Positions 8,964-17,756 are shown, counted from the stretch's first letter. The stretch: 64,000 nt of DNA from an uncultured SAR116 cluster alpha proteobacterium (GCA_902559985.1 CACEJY010000003.1:1-64000); one strand, 5' to 3'. The notes: a model not told the origin generated them from the letters alone. Made by a program: numbers and translations.

Positions 8964-9566
8964 CTACACTGACGCTGCCCTCTGAAAGGCCGGCCTAGCC
9001 TCCAGTCGATCCGCATAGGTTGAAAGGTTCGGTAGTTTAGAAAAATCGGCATCAAAGCGTCGCGCCATGATAATGGCGTGCCCTGTGATCGTGTCGGCAA
9101 TTGTAAAATAGTCAGCAAGAAATTCTCGTTCTTTCATGTGTTTTTCGACTGCTGAGAGTGTACGGTTCAGAAGCTTGAGCGCGCGCATAGCAATCTCGTC
9201 ATTACGGCGTTCGGGCGGCAATAGAATGGTTTCAACCACGTAATTGTTAATTGGTGGCATGATCATGCCCTCGGCGTAATGCAGCCATTGCAGGTAATTG
9301 GCAAAATTTGGAGCTTCAGGGCTGGGGGCCAAATTCGGTGCATACTTGGCGGCCAGATATTGCGCAATTGCGGTACTCTCGCTAATCGTGACATCAGAAT
9401 CAACTAGTGTAGGCACTCGGCCATTGGGGTTTATAGCCATATAATCAGGCGCACGCATTTCCTTTTGGCCAAGTTGGAACTTTTCGAGTTCATACGGTAG
9501 GCCAATTTCTTCCAACAACCAAACAGTCCGTACAGCACGTGACTGAGGTGCAAAATAGACTTTCAT
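8964..9566 (-). CDS. Glutathione S-transferase family protein
   Basis: This 200-residue protein has a thioredoxin-like N-terminal domain. 'VYFAPQSRAVRTVWLLEEIG' holds the glutathione-activating Ser/Arg region, 'NGRVPTLVDSD' the cis-Pro, and 'ISESTAIAQYLAAKYAP' the Glu-Ser gamma-glutamyl-binding pair. An all-helical C-terminal domain follows. It matches the length of bacterial beta/theta-like GSTs. It conjugates or reduces small electrophiles with glutathione in the cytoplasm. It is upstream of and probably co-transcribed with the SDR. The substrate is unknown. Confidence 0.88.
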   Translation of the reverse strand: MKVYFAPQSRAVRTVWLLEEIGLPYELEKFQLGQKEMRAPDYMAINPNGRVPTLVDSDVTISESTAIAQYLAAKYAPNLAPSPEAPNFANYLQWLHYAEGMIMPPINNYVVETILLPPERRNDEIAMRALKLLNRTLSAVEKHMKEREFLADYFTIADTITGHAIIMARRFDADFSKLPNLSTYADRLEARPAFQRAASV

Positions 9567-10036
9567 AAGACTCCCCCTAAATTTTTGGTCAAGTGCGTTT
9601 CTTTCTCCAACACTTCAGTCTCAACCATATCGTTTTTCTTGTCTTAACAAAAGCTTTGGTTCGTCATCAGACTCACCTGTATGCTGCAACGGAATCTGCT
9701 TTGGTCTTTTAAGTTTGATCAACCGCTCTCAGGCTGCTGTTAGGCTGCCATCTCTTTTATCTTAATTGGGTGTTTCCCCTATGTAAGCTTGATCCGCTTG
9801 GAAATGCAGACCGCAAGCGGGTTTTGCGTTAGGCTCTCATTATGATGTGATGTTGGCACTTTGATATATATCGCGTTTTATGCTGACCTTTGTATTACAA
9901 GTCCGAGCGCCGCCCTCACCCCGAACCAATTTTTACCCTCACCCCGAACCAATTTTTAAAAGTGGAATCTCGAACAAAAATTTTGATAGGCTGTTGATTG
10001 CACTTTTCATTGAAGTCATTCCGGGGAGTCAATAAG
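9567..10036. other. Intergenic region, 470 bases
   Basis: No gene is supported here. It carries the promoter region of the GST-SDR pair, one weak stem (CCGCTTG at 9794 pairing with CAAGCGG at 9814, then GTTTT) and the 23-bp tandem duplication at 9913-9958. The many CT-rich words give it a low-complexity look. Confidence 0.5.
9913..9958. repeat. Two tandem copies of a 23-bp unit
   Basis: The unit CCCTCACCCCGAACCAATTT plus TTA occurs twice head to tail with no mismatch (9913-9935 and 9936-9958). It lies about 80 bases upstream of a small membrane ORF. An exact duplication of this length suggests recent slippage or a mobile short repeat. No third copy was noticed in the window. Confidence 0.9.
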
Positions 10037-10249
10037 TTGAATCATTTTTTAGTTCTGCTATGTGGCGTGGGATTTATCTTTATTTCGGGATTGGCTTTTA
10101 TCGTTTTACGTGTTGCCGAAAAATATCCGCTTTCAAATAAAGCACAACGGATGCTGCACTTAGGTTTTTTCATATTTCTTGCAATATTATGTATTCTAAT
10201 TTTTGACTGGTATAGCTCTGAATATATTAAAAGTTTGTCTGGAAATTGA
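10037..10249 (+). CDS. Small two-helix membrane protein, unknown
   Basis: The track ORF begins at a TTG at 9998. I place the start at the TTG at 10037, because GGGGAG (10023-10028) lies 8 bases before it, giving 70 residues. Two transmembrane helices are visible ('FLVLLCGVGFIFISGLAFIV' and 'LGFFIFLAILCILIFDW') around a basic loop with 'KYPLSNKAQRM'. The next small ORF begins 11 bases after it and is also a membrane protein, so the two may form a unit. The family is not recognised. Confidence 0.5.
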   Translation: MNHFLVLLCGVGFIFISGLAFIVLRVAEKYPLSNKAQRMLHLGFFIFLAILCILIFDWYSSEYIKSLSGN

Positions 10250-10260
10250 GGGTTAAAAAA

Positions 10261-10398
10261 ATGCTAAAAAATAAAGACACGGAATATGAAGGTTGGCGTG
10301 AGCCCAAAATAGCTATGTCTTTTCACCGTAATCGTCTAAAATATTATGGGATAGTTTGGTTAATAATAGTAACTTTTATTTTATTAAAAGATGGATAA
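10261..10398 (+). CDS. Possible 45-residue single-helix membrane protein
   Basis: This ORF is too short for the track. It has an ATG start preceded by GAGG (about 8 bases upstream). The charged N-terminal half contains 'EYEGWREPKIAMSFHRN' and the C-terminal helix is 'YYGIVWLIIVTFILLKDG'. It follows the previous small membrane gene directly and is AT-rich. The shared orientation, short spacing and ribosome site support translation. The function is unknown. Confidence 0.4.
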   Translation: MLKNKDTEYEGWREPKIAMSFHRNRLKYYGIVWLIIVTFILLKDG

Positions 10399-10465
10399 AA
10401 AATGTCAGTTGCCACACTTTAATTTAACATTTGAGATAAAGTTTGTTGCTGCTTAACTCCGCATT

Positions 10466-10504
<39 letters not shown>

Positions 10505-10505
10505 G

Positions 10506-10712
10506 TTATCTTTGATATGTATCCCATGATGGGTGTATCCAGGGCTTAGAATTTTCAGCTGGAAGTGGGTTTCGTTGTAAAATATGACCTGCACCTTTTT
10601 GACCGGCCATAATTGACCGTGCATTTAGGTTCCCATTGGTAATACATGGAAAAATTGAACTGTCCGCTACCCTAAGACGGTTAACACCAATAACACTACA
10701 TTTTGGGGACAA
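10506..10712 (-). pseudogene. C-terminal remnant of a GMC oxidoreductase (choline dehydrogenase family)
   Basis: The 68-residue ORF matches only the extreme C-terminus of GMC flavoenzymes. 'SPKCSVIGVNRLRVADSSIF' corresponds to the family segment DPxxRVxGVxGLRVxDASI, and 'PCITNGNLNARSIMAGQKGA' to PxxxxGNTNAPTxMIxEKAA, which carries the conserved active-site Asn. The remaining 450 or so residues, including the FAD Rossmann domain and catalytic His, are missing. Homology stops at about 10709, where the divergent D-aminoacylase gene starts, so the rest was probably removed by deletion or recombination at that point. It still ends with an intact TAA. Confidence 0.8.
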
Positions 10713-10714
10713 GA

Positions 10715-12160
10715 ATGTTTGATATTCTAATTAAAAAAGGAATGGTGTTTGATGGGACTGGTGCCCCTCCTGTCAAAGCAGATATTGGAATCAAAGGTGA
10801 CTTAATAATTGCGGTTGGCGACCTTGATGATTCTAATGCAGTTGATGTGATTAACGCTTCAGGCCTCAGTGTTGCACCGGGCTTTATCGATGCTCACACT
10901 CATGATGATGCTTCGCTTATTATTCGGCCTGATATGGAGGCTAAGCTAAGTCAGGGTGTTACAACAGTGATCTGTGGCAATTGTGGCATCAGCGGCGCTC
11001 CATATAATTTAACATGTGAACCTTCTGGGTTGCTGAGACTGGTGTTCAAGTCAGAAGACTTTGTTGCCAAGGACTTTAAGTCTTATATGGCAAAAGTTGA
11101 AGAGGCAAAACCATCTGTAAATTCTGCTTTTTTTACGGGTCACACGACGCTCAGAATGAATGCAATGGGAAAAAATCTCAATCGAGCAGCAACCAAAAAA
11201 GAAATTGATGTTATGAAGGAGGAGCTCGAACTAGCGCTATGCCAAGGTTCGATTGGTCTATCTACTGGATTGTTTTATGAGCCAGCGAATGCTGCTCCAA
11301 CAGCTGAGATTGTTGAGTTGGCAAAAGTTTTGGAGTCTTATGGCGGCATTTATGCAACGCACATGCGTGATGAGGCTGACTTTGTGGTGGAGAGCGTTGA
11401 GGAGGCTATAAAAATTGGTTCTGAAGCAAAGGTTCCGATAATAATTTCACATCACAAATGTCAAGGCCAACACAATCATGGAAAAAGCATTGTTACACTT
11501 GAAGCCATGGCCAAAGCCCGGAAAACGCAGTCAATTGCCGTAGACATCTATCCCTACGCTGCATCTTCCACTGTTCTCAACGAAGTTAGTGTTTTGCGCG
11601 CAGAAAAAACAATCGTGACTTGGTCTGACCCATACCCTGAAGTAAGTGGACGCGATCTCAAGTCTATCGCTGCGGAATTTGGTGTTTCAAAGTTAGACGC
11701 TATGAAAAAATTATTACCGGGCGGTGCCATTTATTTCATGATGGATGAGGGTGACATTGAGCGGATAATGACATCAAATAATGCAATGATAGGGTCCGAC
11801 GGTTTGCCTGAAGACTCGCATCCACATCCAAGATTGTGGGGAACGTTTCCACGTGTTTTGGGTCATTATGCACGTGACAGGCAAGTGATGCCAATGCACG
11901 ACGCCGTTAACCGGATGACAGGTTTATCCGCAAAAAATTTCCATCTCGCTGGAAGAGGAGTGCTTAAACCAGGGTTTTTTGCAGACGTAACCATATTTAA
12001 TCATGACACAATCATCGACCTAGCAACCTTCGAAAGGCCAAAACAAAAATCTCTTGGTATCGAGCAGGTAATTGTCAACGGTAAGACCGCATGGATTGGT
12101 GGAAAATGTGTTGGCGCAGGCCAGGGCAGAGTTCTAAAGCGCCGTGTCGGTGAAAAGTAA
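10715..12160 (+). CDS. N-acyl-D-amino-acid deacylase (D-aminoacylase) family
   Basis: This 481-residue amidohydrolase-superfamily enzyme starts at the ATG at 10715 (GGGGA 5-10 bases upstream); the TTG in the track is rejected. Near the N-terminus is 'GMVFDGTGAPPVKADIGIKG'. The metal site begins 'GFIDAHTHDD' (about residue 60), and 'GVTTVICGNCGIS' carries the metal-binding Cys of this family. Downstream are 'YATHMRDEADF', 'IISHHKC' and 'MIGSDGLPEDSHPHPR'. It hydrolyses N-acyl-D-amino acids to D-amino acid and acid, or acts on N-carbamoyl or related amides. No amino-acid racemase or transporter is adjacent. It abuts the GMC remnant. Confidence 0.88.
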   Translation: MFDILIKKGMVFDGTGAPPVKADIGIKGDLIIAVGDLDDSNAVDVINASGLSVAPGFIDAHTHDDASLIIRPDMEAKLSQGVTTVICGNCGISGAPYNLTCEPSGLLRLVFKSEDFVAKDFKSYMAKVEEAKPSVNSAFFTGHTTLRMNAMGKNLNRAATKKEIDVMKEELELALCQGSIGLSTGLFYEPANAAPTAEIVELAKVLESYGGIYATHMRDEADFVVESVEEAIKIGSEAKVPIIISHHKCQGQHNHGKSIVTLEAMAKARKTQSIAVDIYPYAASSTVLNEVSVLRAEKTIVTWSDPYPEVSGRDLKSIAAEFGVSKLDAMKKLLPGGAIYFMMDEGDIERIMTSNNAMIGSDGLPEDSHPHPRLWGTFPRVLGHYARDRQVMPMHDAVNRMTGLSAKNFHLAGRGVLKPGFFADVTIFNHDTIIDLATFERPKQKSLGIEQVIVNGKTAWIGGKCVGAGQGRVLKRRVGEK

Positions 12161-12226
12161 GTAATTAACCCATCGTTATTGGTGAAACAATCTTTTTGCT
12201 TCGGTAAGGTCACGAATATCAGTTGA

Positions 12227-12883
12227 CTATTGGCTATTTTCTGACGGCCAAATACGTTGCCCATTAAAGTGTTCGATTGCGAAATCTCTCGAAAATTCTG
12301 ATGTTTGAGGTCTAAAAAGGTTTTTATTCGGACCAATGGGATGATGAGAGTTCGCGTCGTGTAGGATCCCGTGAAAATGGCTGCTGGTCACACTGATTAG
12401 CTTATATATTTTTGAGTCATCTAACTCAGGAATATTTGAGAGTGATGGTAGACTTTTTGCTGCCCACGCTCCAACCTCCTCATCATTGCCATCGGTACGG
12501 ATAGAAAAAAAATCTAATTGTATACTCCGTGGCTCTTGCAAGCCTTCTGGTCCATTTACGCTCCACTCGAGGGCGAAGACATTTCCTTTAGATGAGAGAC
12601 GTTTTCCCATCATTTCTTTAGTTAAATCATCTTGCGTGCCACGCAATTCAGAAGGACTTGGGTCAAGGAAGGTTCTAGTCGAAGTTCCCCCAAAAAGTAC
12701 AAGATAAGACCTTCTATTTTCACTGTGGTCAAGAGCCCCAATCTGTCCCTGATAATGAACTGCCCATAAATAACCGGGCCGTCCTAATTTTTCTGGGATA
12801 TGTATATTGTGAAACCAATTGAGATATTCGTGTTCTGAGCCACTTTTTAGGTCATATTGTAAAATCCAAATAGCTTGTGACAT
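12227..12883 (-). CDS. Conserved-looking protein of unknown function, possibly ferredoxin-like barrel fold
   Basis: I do not recognise the family with certainty. The start is placed at the ATG at 12883 (218 residues); the track begins at a TTG five codons earlier. The opening 'QAIWILQYDLKSGSEHEYLN' followed by a WFHNIHIPE segment resembles the first strand and helix of dimeric alpha-beta-barrel (EthD-like) proteins, and a second similar half begins around residue 115. No catalytic motif is obvious. It is cytoplasmic, with no signal peptide or membrane segment. It is convergent with the D-aminoacylase gene. Confidence 0.55.
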   Translation of the reverse strand: MSQAIWILQYDLKSGSEHEYLNWFHNIHIPEKLGRPGYLWAVHYQGQIGALDHSENRRSYLVLFGGTSTRTFLDPSPSELRGTQDDLTKEMMGKRLSSKGNVFALEWSVNGPEGLQEPRSIQLDFFSIRTDGNDEEVGAWAAKSLPSLSNIPELDDSKIYKLISVTSSHFHGILHDANSHHPIGPNKNLFRPQTSEFSRDFAIEHFNGQRIWPSENSQ

Positions 12884-13076
12884 TATCGCTCGTTTCAATT
12901 AACAGGATTATGCGTACGATAGTCGAACCCTAACCAAATACCTAAAATATTGCGAAAAATAAATGGAGTAAAGTCTTACAGTCCAGAGCATAACGAGACT
13001 TGCTACCATACCCGAATAGTTCTCATGAAGGACATGCATTTAGATTTCATATTTTCTCAGTTTGGGAGATCTTATC

Positions 13077-13625
13077 ATGATCAATAAAGTACATGGCGCG
13101 TTTATTTTATTATTGGTGGCAATCGCCCCAGCTAAACTAGCTGCTGAGACATTTGTTTACTCTGGCGGGTGTTTTTGGTGCACTGAGGCAGATAGTGAAA
13201 AACTCGAGGGTGTATCTGACGTGATCAGCGGATTCACTGGTGGTACAAGTGCAAACCCAGTTTACCGCGAAGGCAAGTGGGGTGATCACCGCGAGGCTGC
13301 ACAAGTGATTTATGACCCTGCTCTAATCAGTTTTGAGGAGTTGGTCACCTATGTTTATGCAACCATTGATTATGAAGACCTTGATGGCCAATTCTGCGAT
13401 CGGGGTCGGTCCTACTCGCCAGCGATATATTACAAAAGTGAAGCAGAAAAATTGGCCATCGAGAAGCTTGCCCCTGAATCATCAGTGGTGCCGATAGAGC
13501 CAGAAACAAAATTTTATCCCGTGCGCACCGAGCATCAAGGGTATTACAAGAAAAACCCAATGCGCTATAAATTCTACCGAAGCCGTTGTGGACGAGACCA
13601 GCGTATAAAGGAACTGGCTAAATAA
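13077..13625 (+). CDS. msrA: Peptide methionine sulfoxide reductase MsrA, exported
   Basis: This protein of about 182 residues starts at the ATG at 13077 (GGGAG 8 bases upstream; the track uses a TTG). The first 23 residues ('MINKVHGAFILLLVAIAPAK' then LAAE) look like a Sec signal peptide, so it probably acts in the periplasm. The MsrA active site is 'GGCFWCTEADSEKLEGV', with catalytic Cys32. Other family blocks are 'SGFTGGTSANPVYREG', 'HREAAQVIYDP' and 'FYPVRTEHQGYY'. It reduces methionine-S-sulfoxide in oxidised proteins, and resolving cysteines may lie near the C-terminus ('SRCGRDQR'). It is a stand-alone gene. Confidence 0.93.
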   Translation: MINKVHGAFILLLVAIAPAKLAAETFVYSGGCFWCTEADSEKLEGVSDVISGFTGGTSANPVYREGKWGDHREAAQVIYDPALISFEELVTYVYATIDYEDLDGQFCDRGRSYSPAIYYKSEAEKLAIEKLAPESSVVPIEPETKFYPVRTEHQGYYKKNPMRYKFYRSRCGRDQRIKELAK

Positions 13626-13735
13626 TTTTGTCCCTGATACGAGCTCTTAGTAAATTGGCTCAGTTCACTGTTTCAGGGTTTGAACTTCCTCAAAAGTTTT
13701 CTAACAAAGTCCACTAGATTTTTATTTGGCATTTT

Positions 13736-14653
13736 TTATTTTTTAGTCTGTCTTTCATTCTGGTTCATTGCATCAACATAATGTTGCAATACATCGGATA
13801 GGGCTAGATTATCACTGGCCGTTTCGCGTGTTCTGGCAGCAAGTGGGGTGCGATTGGCAAGTTGCATTATATCCCCTGCGCCTTTGTGAAAATGTGATGT
13901 TACGCCAAAGGCCTCATATGTGCTGGCAATTTCTGCCATTTCAAAAATCCAGCGATTTGCGTCTAGCGGAATACGCGGAACCATCTTTTTGATAGTGGTC
14001 AGAGTGTTTGGTTGGCTTTCGGAAAGTTCGCGAAATAATTCATCACGAAGACCGGTTAATTCAGCCATCACAGCGACTGCGGTGAAAAGTGAAAACGCCC
14101 CTTTGGTGCTGCTGGCATAAACCATTTTCATTGCTGACGCTCGACCGATTTCCGGTCCCAGATCCCGTACAATCATTCCTTGGCCATTGAGCTGGCGCAC
14201 AAGGTTGGTTTCTGAACCACTTACATACAGTCGGGTCAATCCTGCCTCTTTTAATGGGTTTAGCCCAATAATGCCGCCGTCGACAAAATTTGTTGCTGAA
14301 CCATCAAAGGCGGCTGCGACCTTTTTTGCGGTAGTGGGGGAGATGGCGTTGCAATCAACATAATCGGGGTAGGTATCGGTGGCTTTCATCGCTGCTGCAA
14401 CATGAATAGCTTGTTCAACAGCGTATTCTGGTGGGAGTATAGACAAGATTAAATCTGCCTTTTTAACTAGCGCATTGAGATCGGGCATGATTTTAAGTCC
14501 CGCTTTTTTAGCCAAATTCCTTGTATGTTGACTTCTGCCATTGAGGCAACTGACGACCCGAAATCCGTTTTGCTGGAAAGCAATTGCACAGCCATGCCCC
14601 ATATCTCCGGGCATTAGAATAGCGATAGTGTTTACTTGTTTTTGTTTTGTCAT
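13736..14653 (-). CDS. NAD(P)-binding beta-hydroxyacid dehydrogenase-like protein with DUF1932 domain
   Basis: About 305 residues from the ATG at 14653, which has AAGGTG upstream (the track GTG at 14698 adds 15 residues). The N-terminal 6-phosphogluconate/3-hydroxyisobutyrate-type Rossmann domain is seen in 'TIAILMPGDMGHGCAIAF' and 'LILSILPPEYAVEQA'. 'DGGIIGLNPLKEAG' marks the substrate-binding region. The C-terminal part ('MKMVYASSTKGAFSLFTAV') fits the DUF1932 domain, and the catalytic Lys lies in this helix. The substrate is unknown. It lies 78 bases downstream of fni on the same strand, so it may be read through from the retinal operon, but nothing ties it to carotenoids. Confidence 0.75.
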   Translation of the reverse strand: MTKQKQVNTIAILMPGDMGHGCAIAFQQNGFRVVSCLNGRSQHTRNLAKKAGLKIMPDLNALVKKADLILSILPPEYAVEQAIHVAAAMKATDTYPDYVDCNAISPTTAKKVAAAFDGSATNFVDGGIIGLNPLKEAGLTRLYVSGSETNLVRQLNGQGMIVRDLGPEIGRASAMKMVYASSTKGAFSLFTAVAVMAELTGLRDELFRELSESQPNTLTTIKKMVPRIPLDANRWIFEMAEIASTYEAFGVTSHFHKGAGDIMQLANRTPLAARTRETASDNLALSDVLQHYVDAMNQNERQTKK

Positions 14654-14731
14654 GGATCTGCACCTTAAAGTATCATTAGCAGATGACTGTTTTTTCACGG
14701 AGGCAAAACATCAACCCAATCGACTGAGAAT

Positions 14732-15778
14732 TCATATCAATTTATTATCAATCAGGGCCTCTTTTCTACGAAAGGCAGCGAGGTCCGGTGCCCCAGTGAG
14801 AAACAGCGTTAGTGCCATTTGCCGTTGCAACTGATCAACCAGACCTGAGAGGCTGTCTGGTGATGGTGTCTTGTTATGTCTGAGGAGCTGAGCCAGCAAT
14901 GGTCCGGCAAGTGATATCGTCTCGGCTCCAAGCCAGAAAGCTCGCATAGCATCCAATCCATGCCGTACCCCACCCGACGCAATAATATGTTGGTCTGGAA
15001 ATGACCCACGCATAGAAAGTAGACACTCAAGTGTTGGGATGCCCCAATCCAAAAACGGGATAAAAAGATTGGTGTCATAACGACGGCGTGCAGCCTCAAT
15101 TCTTGCCCAATTTGTACCGCCAAACCCTGCAACATCAACAGCCATCACACCGCAATCAAACAGCTCTTTGGCAACTTGAACAGAAATGCCTGCACCAACC
15201 TCTTTAACAATTACCGGCGCCGTATCAGTTCTAACAAGGTTAGCAATGGCGTCCCGCACACCACGCCAGTCGCTCTCGCCTTCAGGTTGAACGGCCTCTT
15301 GAAGTGGATTCAGGTGAATTGCAATTGCATCAGCTTGCAAATCATCAATCGCAGCTTTGGCAAGATCAAGGCCGGTAGATTGGGCCAATTGAATGCCGCC
15401 AAGGTTGCCAATAATCGGAATATCGGGTGCAAGGTCTCGCAGATAAGCTGCGCTTTGCCCATTTTCTAGAGCCGCGCGCTGCGACCCAACGGCGAAGGCA
15501 ATTTTTTTTTCCTGTGCCACGGTGGCAAGCGCCCTGTTAATTGCTTCGGCGCGCGCGGTTCCGCCGGTCATAGCGCCAATCATCATTGGTGCGCTAAGGT
15601 GCCGGCTACAAAATGACGTGGTAAGATCAATCGTTGCAATGTCAAGTTCTGGCAGGGCACAATGTCTAAAACTCATACGATCAAATGAATTTTTACCTTC
15701 AGAATTTGTTTCAGGATCAAGCGCTAAGTCAATATGTGCATCTTTCCGTGATGAAGCTCGAATTGATTTAGTTGTCAT
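14732..15778 (-). CDS. fni: Isopentenyl-diphosphate delta-isomerase, type 2 (FMN)
   Basis: This 348-residue FMN-dependent IDI-2 interconverts isopentenyl and dimethylallyl diphosphate, supplying precursor for carotenoid synthesis. Family features are 'MMIGAMTGGTARAEAINRAL', 'FAVGSQRAALENG', 'IPIIGNLGGIQLA', 'IAIHLNPLQEAVQPEGE', 'PVIVKEVGAGISVQVA', 'AVDVAGFGGTNWARIE' and 'IIASGGVRHGLDAMRAFWLG'. Its ATG overlaps the blh stop (ATGA), so translation is probably coupled. It is the last clear member of the proteorhodopsin operon. Confidence 0.95.
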   Translation of the reverse strand: MTTKSIRASSRKDAHIDLALDPETNSEGKNSFDRMSFRHCALPELDIATIDLTTSFCSRHLSAPMMIGAMTGGTARAEAINRALATVAQEKKIAFAVGSQRAALENGQSAAYLRDLAPDIPIIGNLGGIQLAQSTGLDLAKAAIDDLQADAIAIHLNPLQEAVQPEGESDWRGVRDAIANLVRTDTAPVIVKEVGAGISVQVAKELFDCGVMAVDVAGFGGTNWARIEAARRRYDTNLFIPFLDWGIPTLECLLSMRGSFPDQHIIASGGVRHGLDAMRAFWLGAETISLAGPLLAQLLRHNKTPSPDSLSGLVDQLQRQMALTLFLTGAPDLAAFRRKEALIDNKLI

Positions 15779-16608
15779 TCTAAACGGTCCTTTTTTTCAG
15801 TTCGAAAAAACCCGTCAACAAGTATCATATGTGGCACGGTTAACGCCGCAAGGCCAATGAAAATAATTTGTATAAGTTCGGCTTCTAATGTGCTCTCATT
15901 CAGCCACAAAAATGCTACCGCGCCAAAAAGCCAACTGGCAATGGTGTAGCCCGCGGCTTGCATTATGAGGCGCTTTGGCGCCGCTGTAGCTTTCAATATA
16001 TGCCAAATCCTTCGCATATGCCTGCTAGTGTGGATGATACAGAAATATAATGCAAAGCCAACAAGCGGTGGTAAAGCTGCCAAAAGAGTGGTGATGATTA
16101 TTATCTCTATAAACCTTCCTCGTAGAGTTGGGTTATGTAATGCAAGCACCGCATAAAGAACGCCAAGGCATAGCAATATTGGGGCTGCAAGCTGGCCTAA
16201 CCGCATAGCTAGGTCCGGTGCACCGAAGGTTAAAATAGAAAATAACGACGCCACCTCATCTGGATGAAAATAGATAATGCCGAAGACAGGAACCCCACCA
16301 TGGATGACAATTTGCACAAAAAATGGCAAGCCAAACTTGGCGCTGGCATCGCCCCAGCCGAAATGGATGACGGATATAATCAAAAACAGCACCAGCATTT
16401 CACCCGGTAAGGCAGTCCATAAGGCAATGATTGTTGCTGATGTAAGGCCGTAATAAATAATGAATTTCGTTGCAGTGTAAGCGGATTTTCCAGCGCCGAG
16501 GTGAGCCGCAATGGCCCCATCAAACGCTCCATGTGGCAGACCTATCAAAATCACAAATAGCAGCGCGCAAAGATTGATAATATCAAGGGTAATGAATTGC
16601 TCTATCAT
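15775..16608 (-). CDS. blh: Brp/Blh-family beta-carotene 15,15'-dioxygenase
   Basis: An integral membrane protein of about 277 residues. It cleaves beta-carotene to two retinals, giving the chromophore of the rhodopsin encoded upstream. The start is set at the ATG at 16608, because the extra 51 residues of the track ORF merely read through the end of crtY. Motifs: 'LIGLPHGAFDGAIAAHL' near the N-terminus and 'VIHFGWGDASAKFG', whose histidines fit the iron ligands of the family, then 'YFCIIHTSRHMRRIW'. Several hydrophobic helices are visible. It overlaps crtY and fni by 4 bases each. Confidence 0.93.
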   Translation of the reverse strand: MIEQFITLDIINLCALLFVILIGLPHGAFDGAIAAHLGAGKSAYTATKFIIYYGLTSATIIALWTALPGEMLVLFLIISVIHFGWGDASAKFGLPFFVQIVIHGGVPVFGIIYFHPDEVASLFSILTFGAPDLAMRLGQLAAPILLCLGVLYAVLALHNPTLRGRFIEIIIITTLLAALPPLVGFALYFCIIHTSRHMRRIWHILKATAAPKRLIMQAAGYTIASWLFGAVAFLWLNESTLEAELIQIIFIGLAALTVPHMILVDGFFRTEKKDRLE

Positions 16609-17756
16609 TTGTTTTGCCCCAGATTTTGGTCTGTGGTGATTTGGTCGTCTCGATATTTTTTCCTGATTTGCGGTACCAAAGAGAGTAAAAAAGGCCATTT
16701 CGGCATCGCAAAAATAACTTTCAACCATATTTTCATGCTTGCTTCCCCACTTAAAAAACAAGCGAATTCATCACCGTTTAGATAACGGGCTAATGACGTG
16801 AAAATAGCCGGGGCCAGAGACGGTTTATGCCGAATAACATCTAGAAAAATTTGGTCCATCATAAGTTCAAAACGGCTGTGGGGCTTTTTTACTTGAAGCG
16901 GCTTTCCGGGCTTTGCACCGCGTAAAATCTGATCAATTTGTTTTTGGATGAAAGTAAAAGCGTATCCACTGGACGGTCGGATGGCGCCTCCATTTGCTCC
17001 GATTCCAGTTCGATCTGGATCGCGTTGTTTTAAATTCGCCATAGGAATCACGCCCCGCTCACGTCGCTTTACAATGTAATCTGTGCATTCAAGATGGTTA
17101 GCGAGATAATGCTTTATGGCTGTGTCGTAAAAATCTTCGGGCACCAATGATGGAGAAAATAATGTGGATTCAACAAGTGCACGCCGCTGGGTAAAAGGAA
17201 GGTAGTAGATAAAATGAACACCACGGCTTTGGTCACATCTGAAGTCCATTAAAATGGCTGTATCAGGGTTAAACACATCGCGATTACTTGTGATTTCATA
17301 ACCTAAAAAATGTTGCAACAAAGCCCCTGGAGGGGATTTAGGTGGCCGACTATCAAGGATTTGTTCAGGATTTAGATGATCCAGGTTATGTACAACGCTA
17401 ACCCCAGCATCTTTAGCCCGTTGATGGCAGTGAGACAGCCACTCATGCCGGCTGAGGGCGCAATAGGGATGGGTTTTAGATGATAAGTCTAGCAGTAGGT
17501 CCGGACTGATAATGCGCCAATTATGCCATGTTTTCTGGGTAACGCTTGTTACATGGTCCAACCACGGCATTGCCCAGAACCCCCAAATATGATCGTCTGA
17601 CAAATGGGTTTCTGGGTCGACAATGGTAAACTGATGCGACGAGAACGCATCACTTCTAGCGGCGAGCGATAGAGCAGCGCAGCCTGCTCCAAGAACGGCA
17701 ATAGGCATTTTAGCCTGCCCACTGTTTATTCTATTATCTGACGCCTTACCTGACAT
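16605..17756 (-). CDS. crtY: Lycopene beta-cyclase
   Basis: This 383-residue flavoprotein of the CrtY family converts lycopene to beta-carotene. The start at ATG 17756 has AAGGGG upstream and overlaps the crtB stop by 11 bases; the longer track ORF continues into crtB. The FAD-binding opening is 'MPIAVLGAGCAALSLAARSD', followed by 'HLSDDHIWGFWAMPW', the typical cyclase segment. Later 'YLPFTQRRALVESTLFSP' and 'GIGANGGAIRPSSGYAF' match conserved cyclase blocks. It overlaps blh by 4 bases. Confidence 0.93.
   Translation of the reverse strand: MSGKASDNRINSGQAKMPIAVLGAGCAALSLAARSDAFSSHQFTIVDPETHLSDDHIWGFWAMPWLDHVTSVTQKTWHNWRIISPDLLLDLSSKTHPYCALSRHEWLSHCHQRAKDAGVSVVHNLDHLNPEQILDSRPPKSPPGALLQHFLGYEITSNRDVFNPDTAILMDFRCDQSRGVHFIYYLPFTQRRALVESTLFSPSLVPEDFYDTAIKHYLANHLECTDYIVKRRERGVIPMANLKQRDPDRTGIGANGGAIRPSSGYAFTFIQKQIDQILRGAKPGKPLQVKKPHSRFELMMDQIFLDVIRHKPSLAPAIFTSLARYLNGDEFACFLSGEASMKIWLKVIFAMPKWPFLLSLVPQIRKKYRDDQITTDQNLGQNK

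Noticed and set aside
16609-16761. N-terminal extension of blh in the ORF track
   Set aside because: These 51 codons only read the end of crtY in another frame; the overlapping ATGA start at 16608 fits the family.
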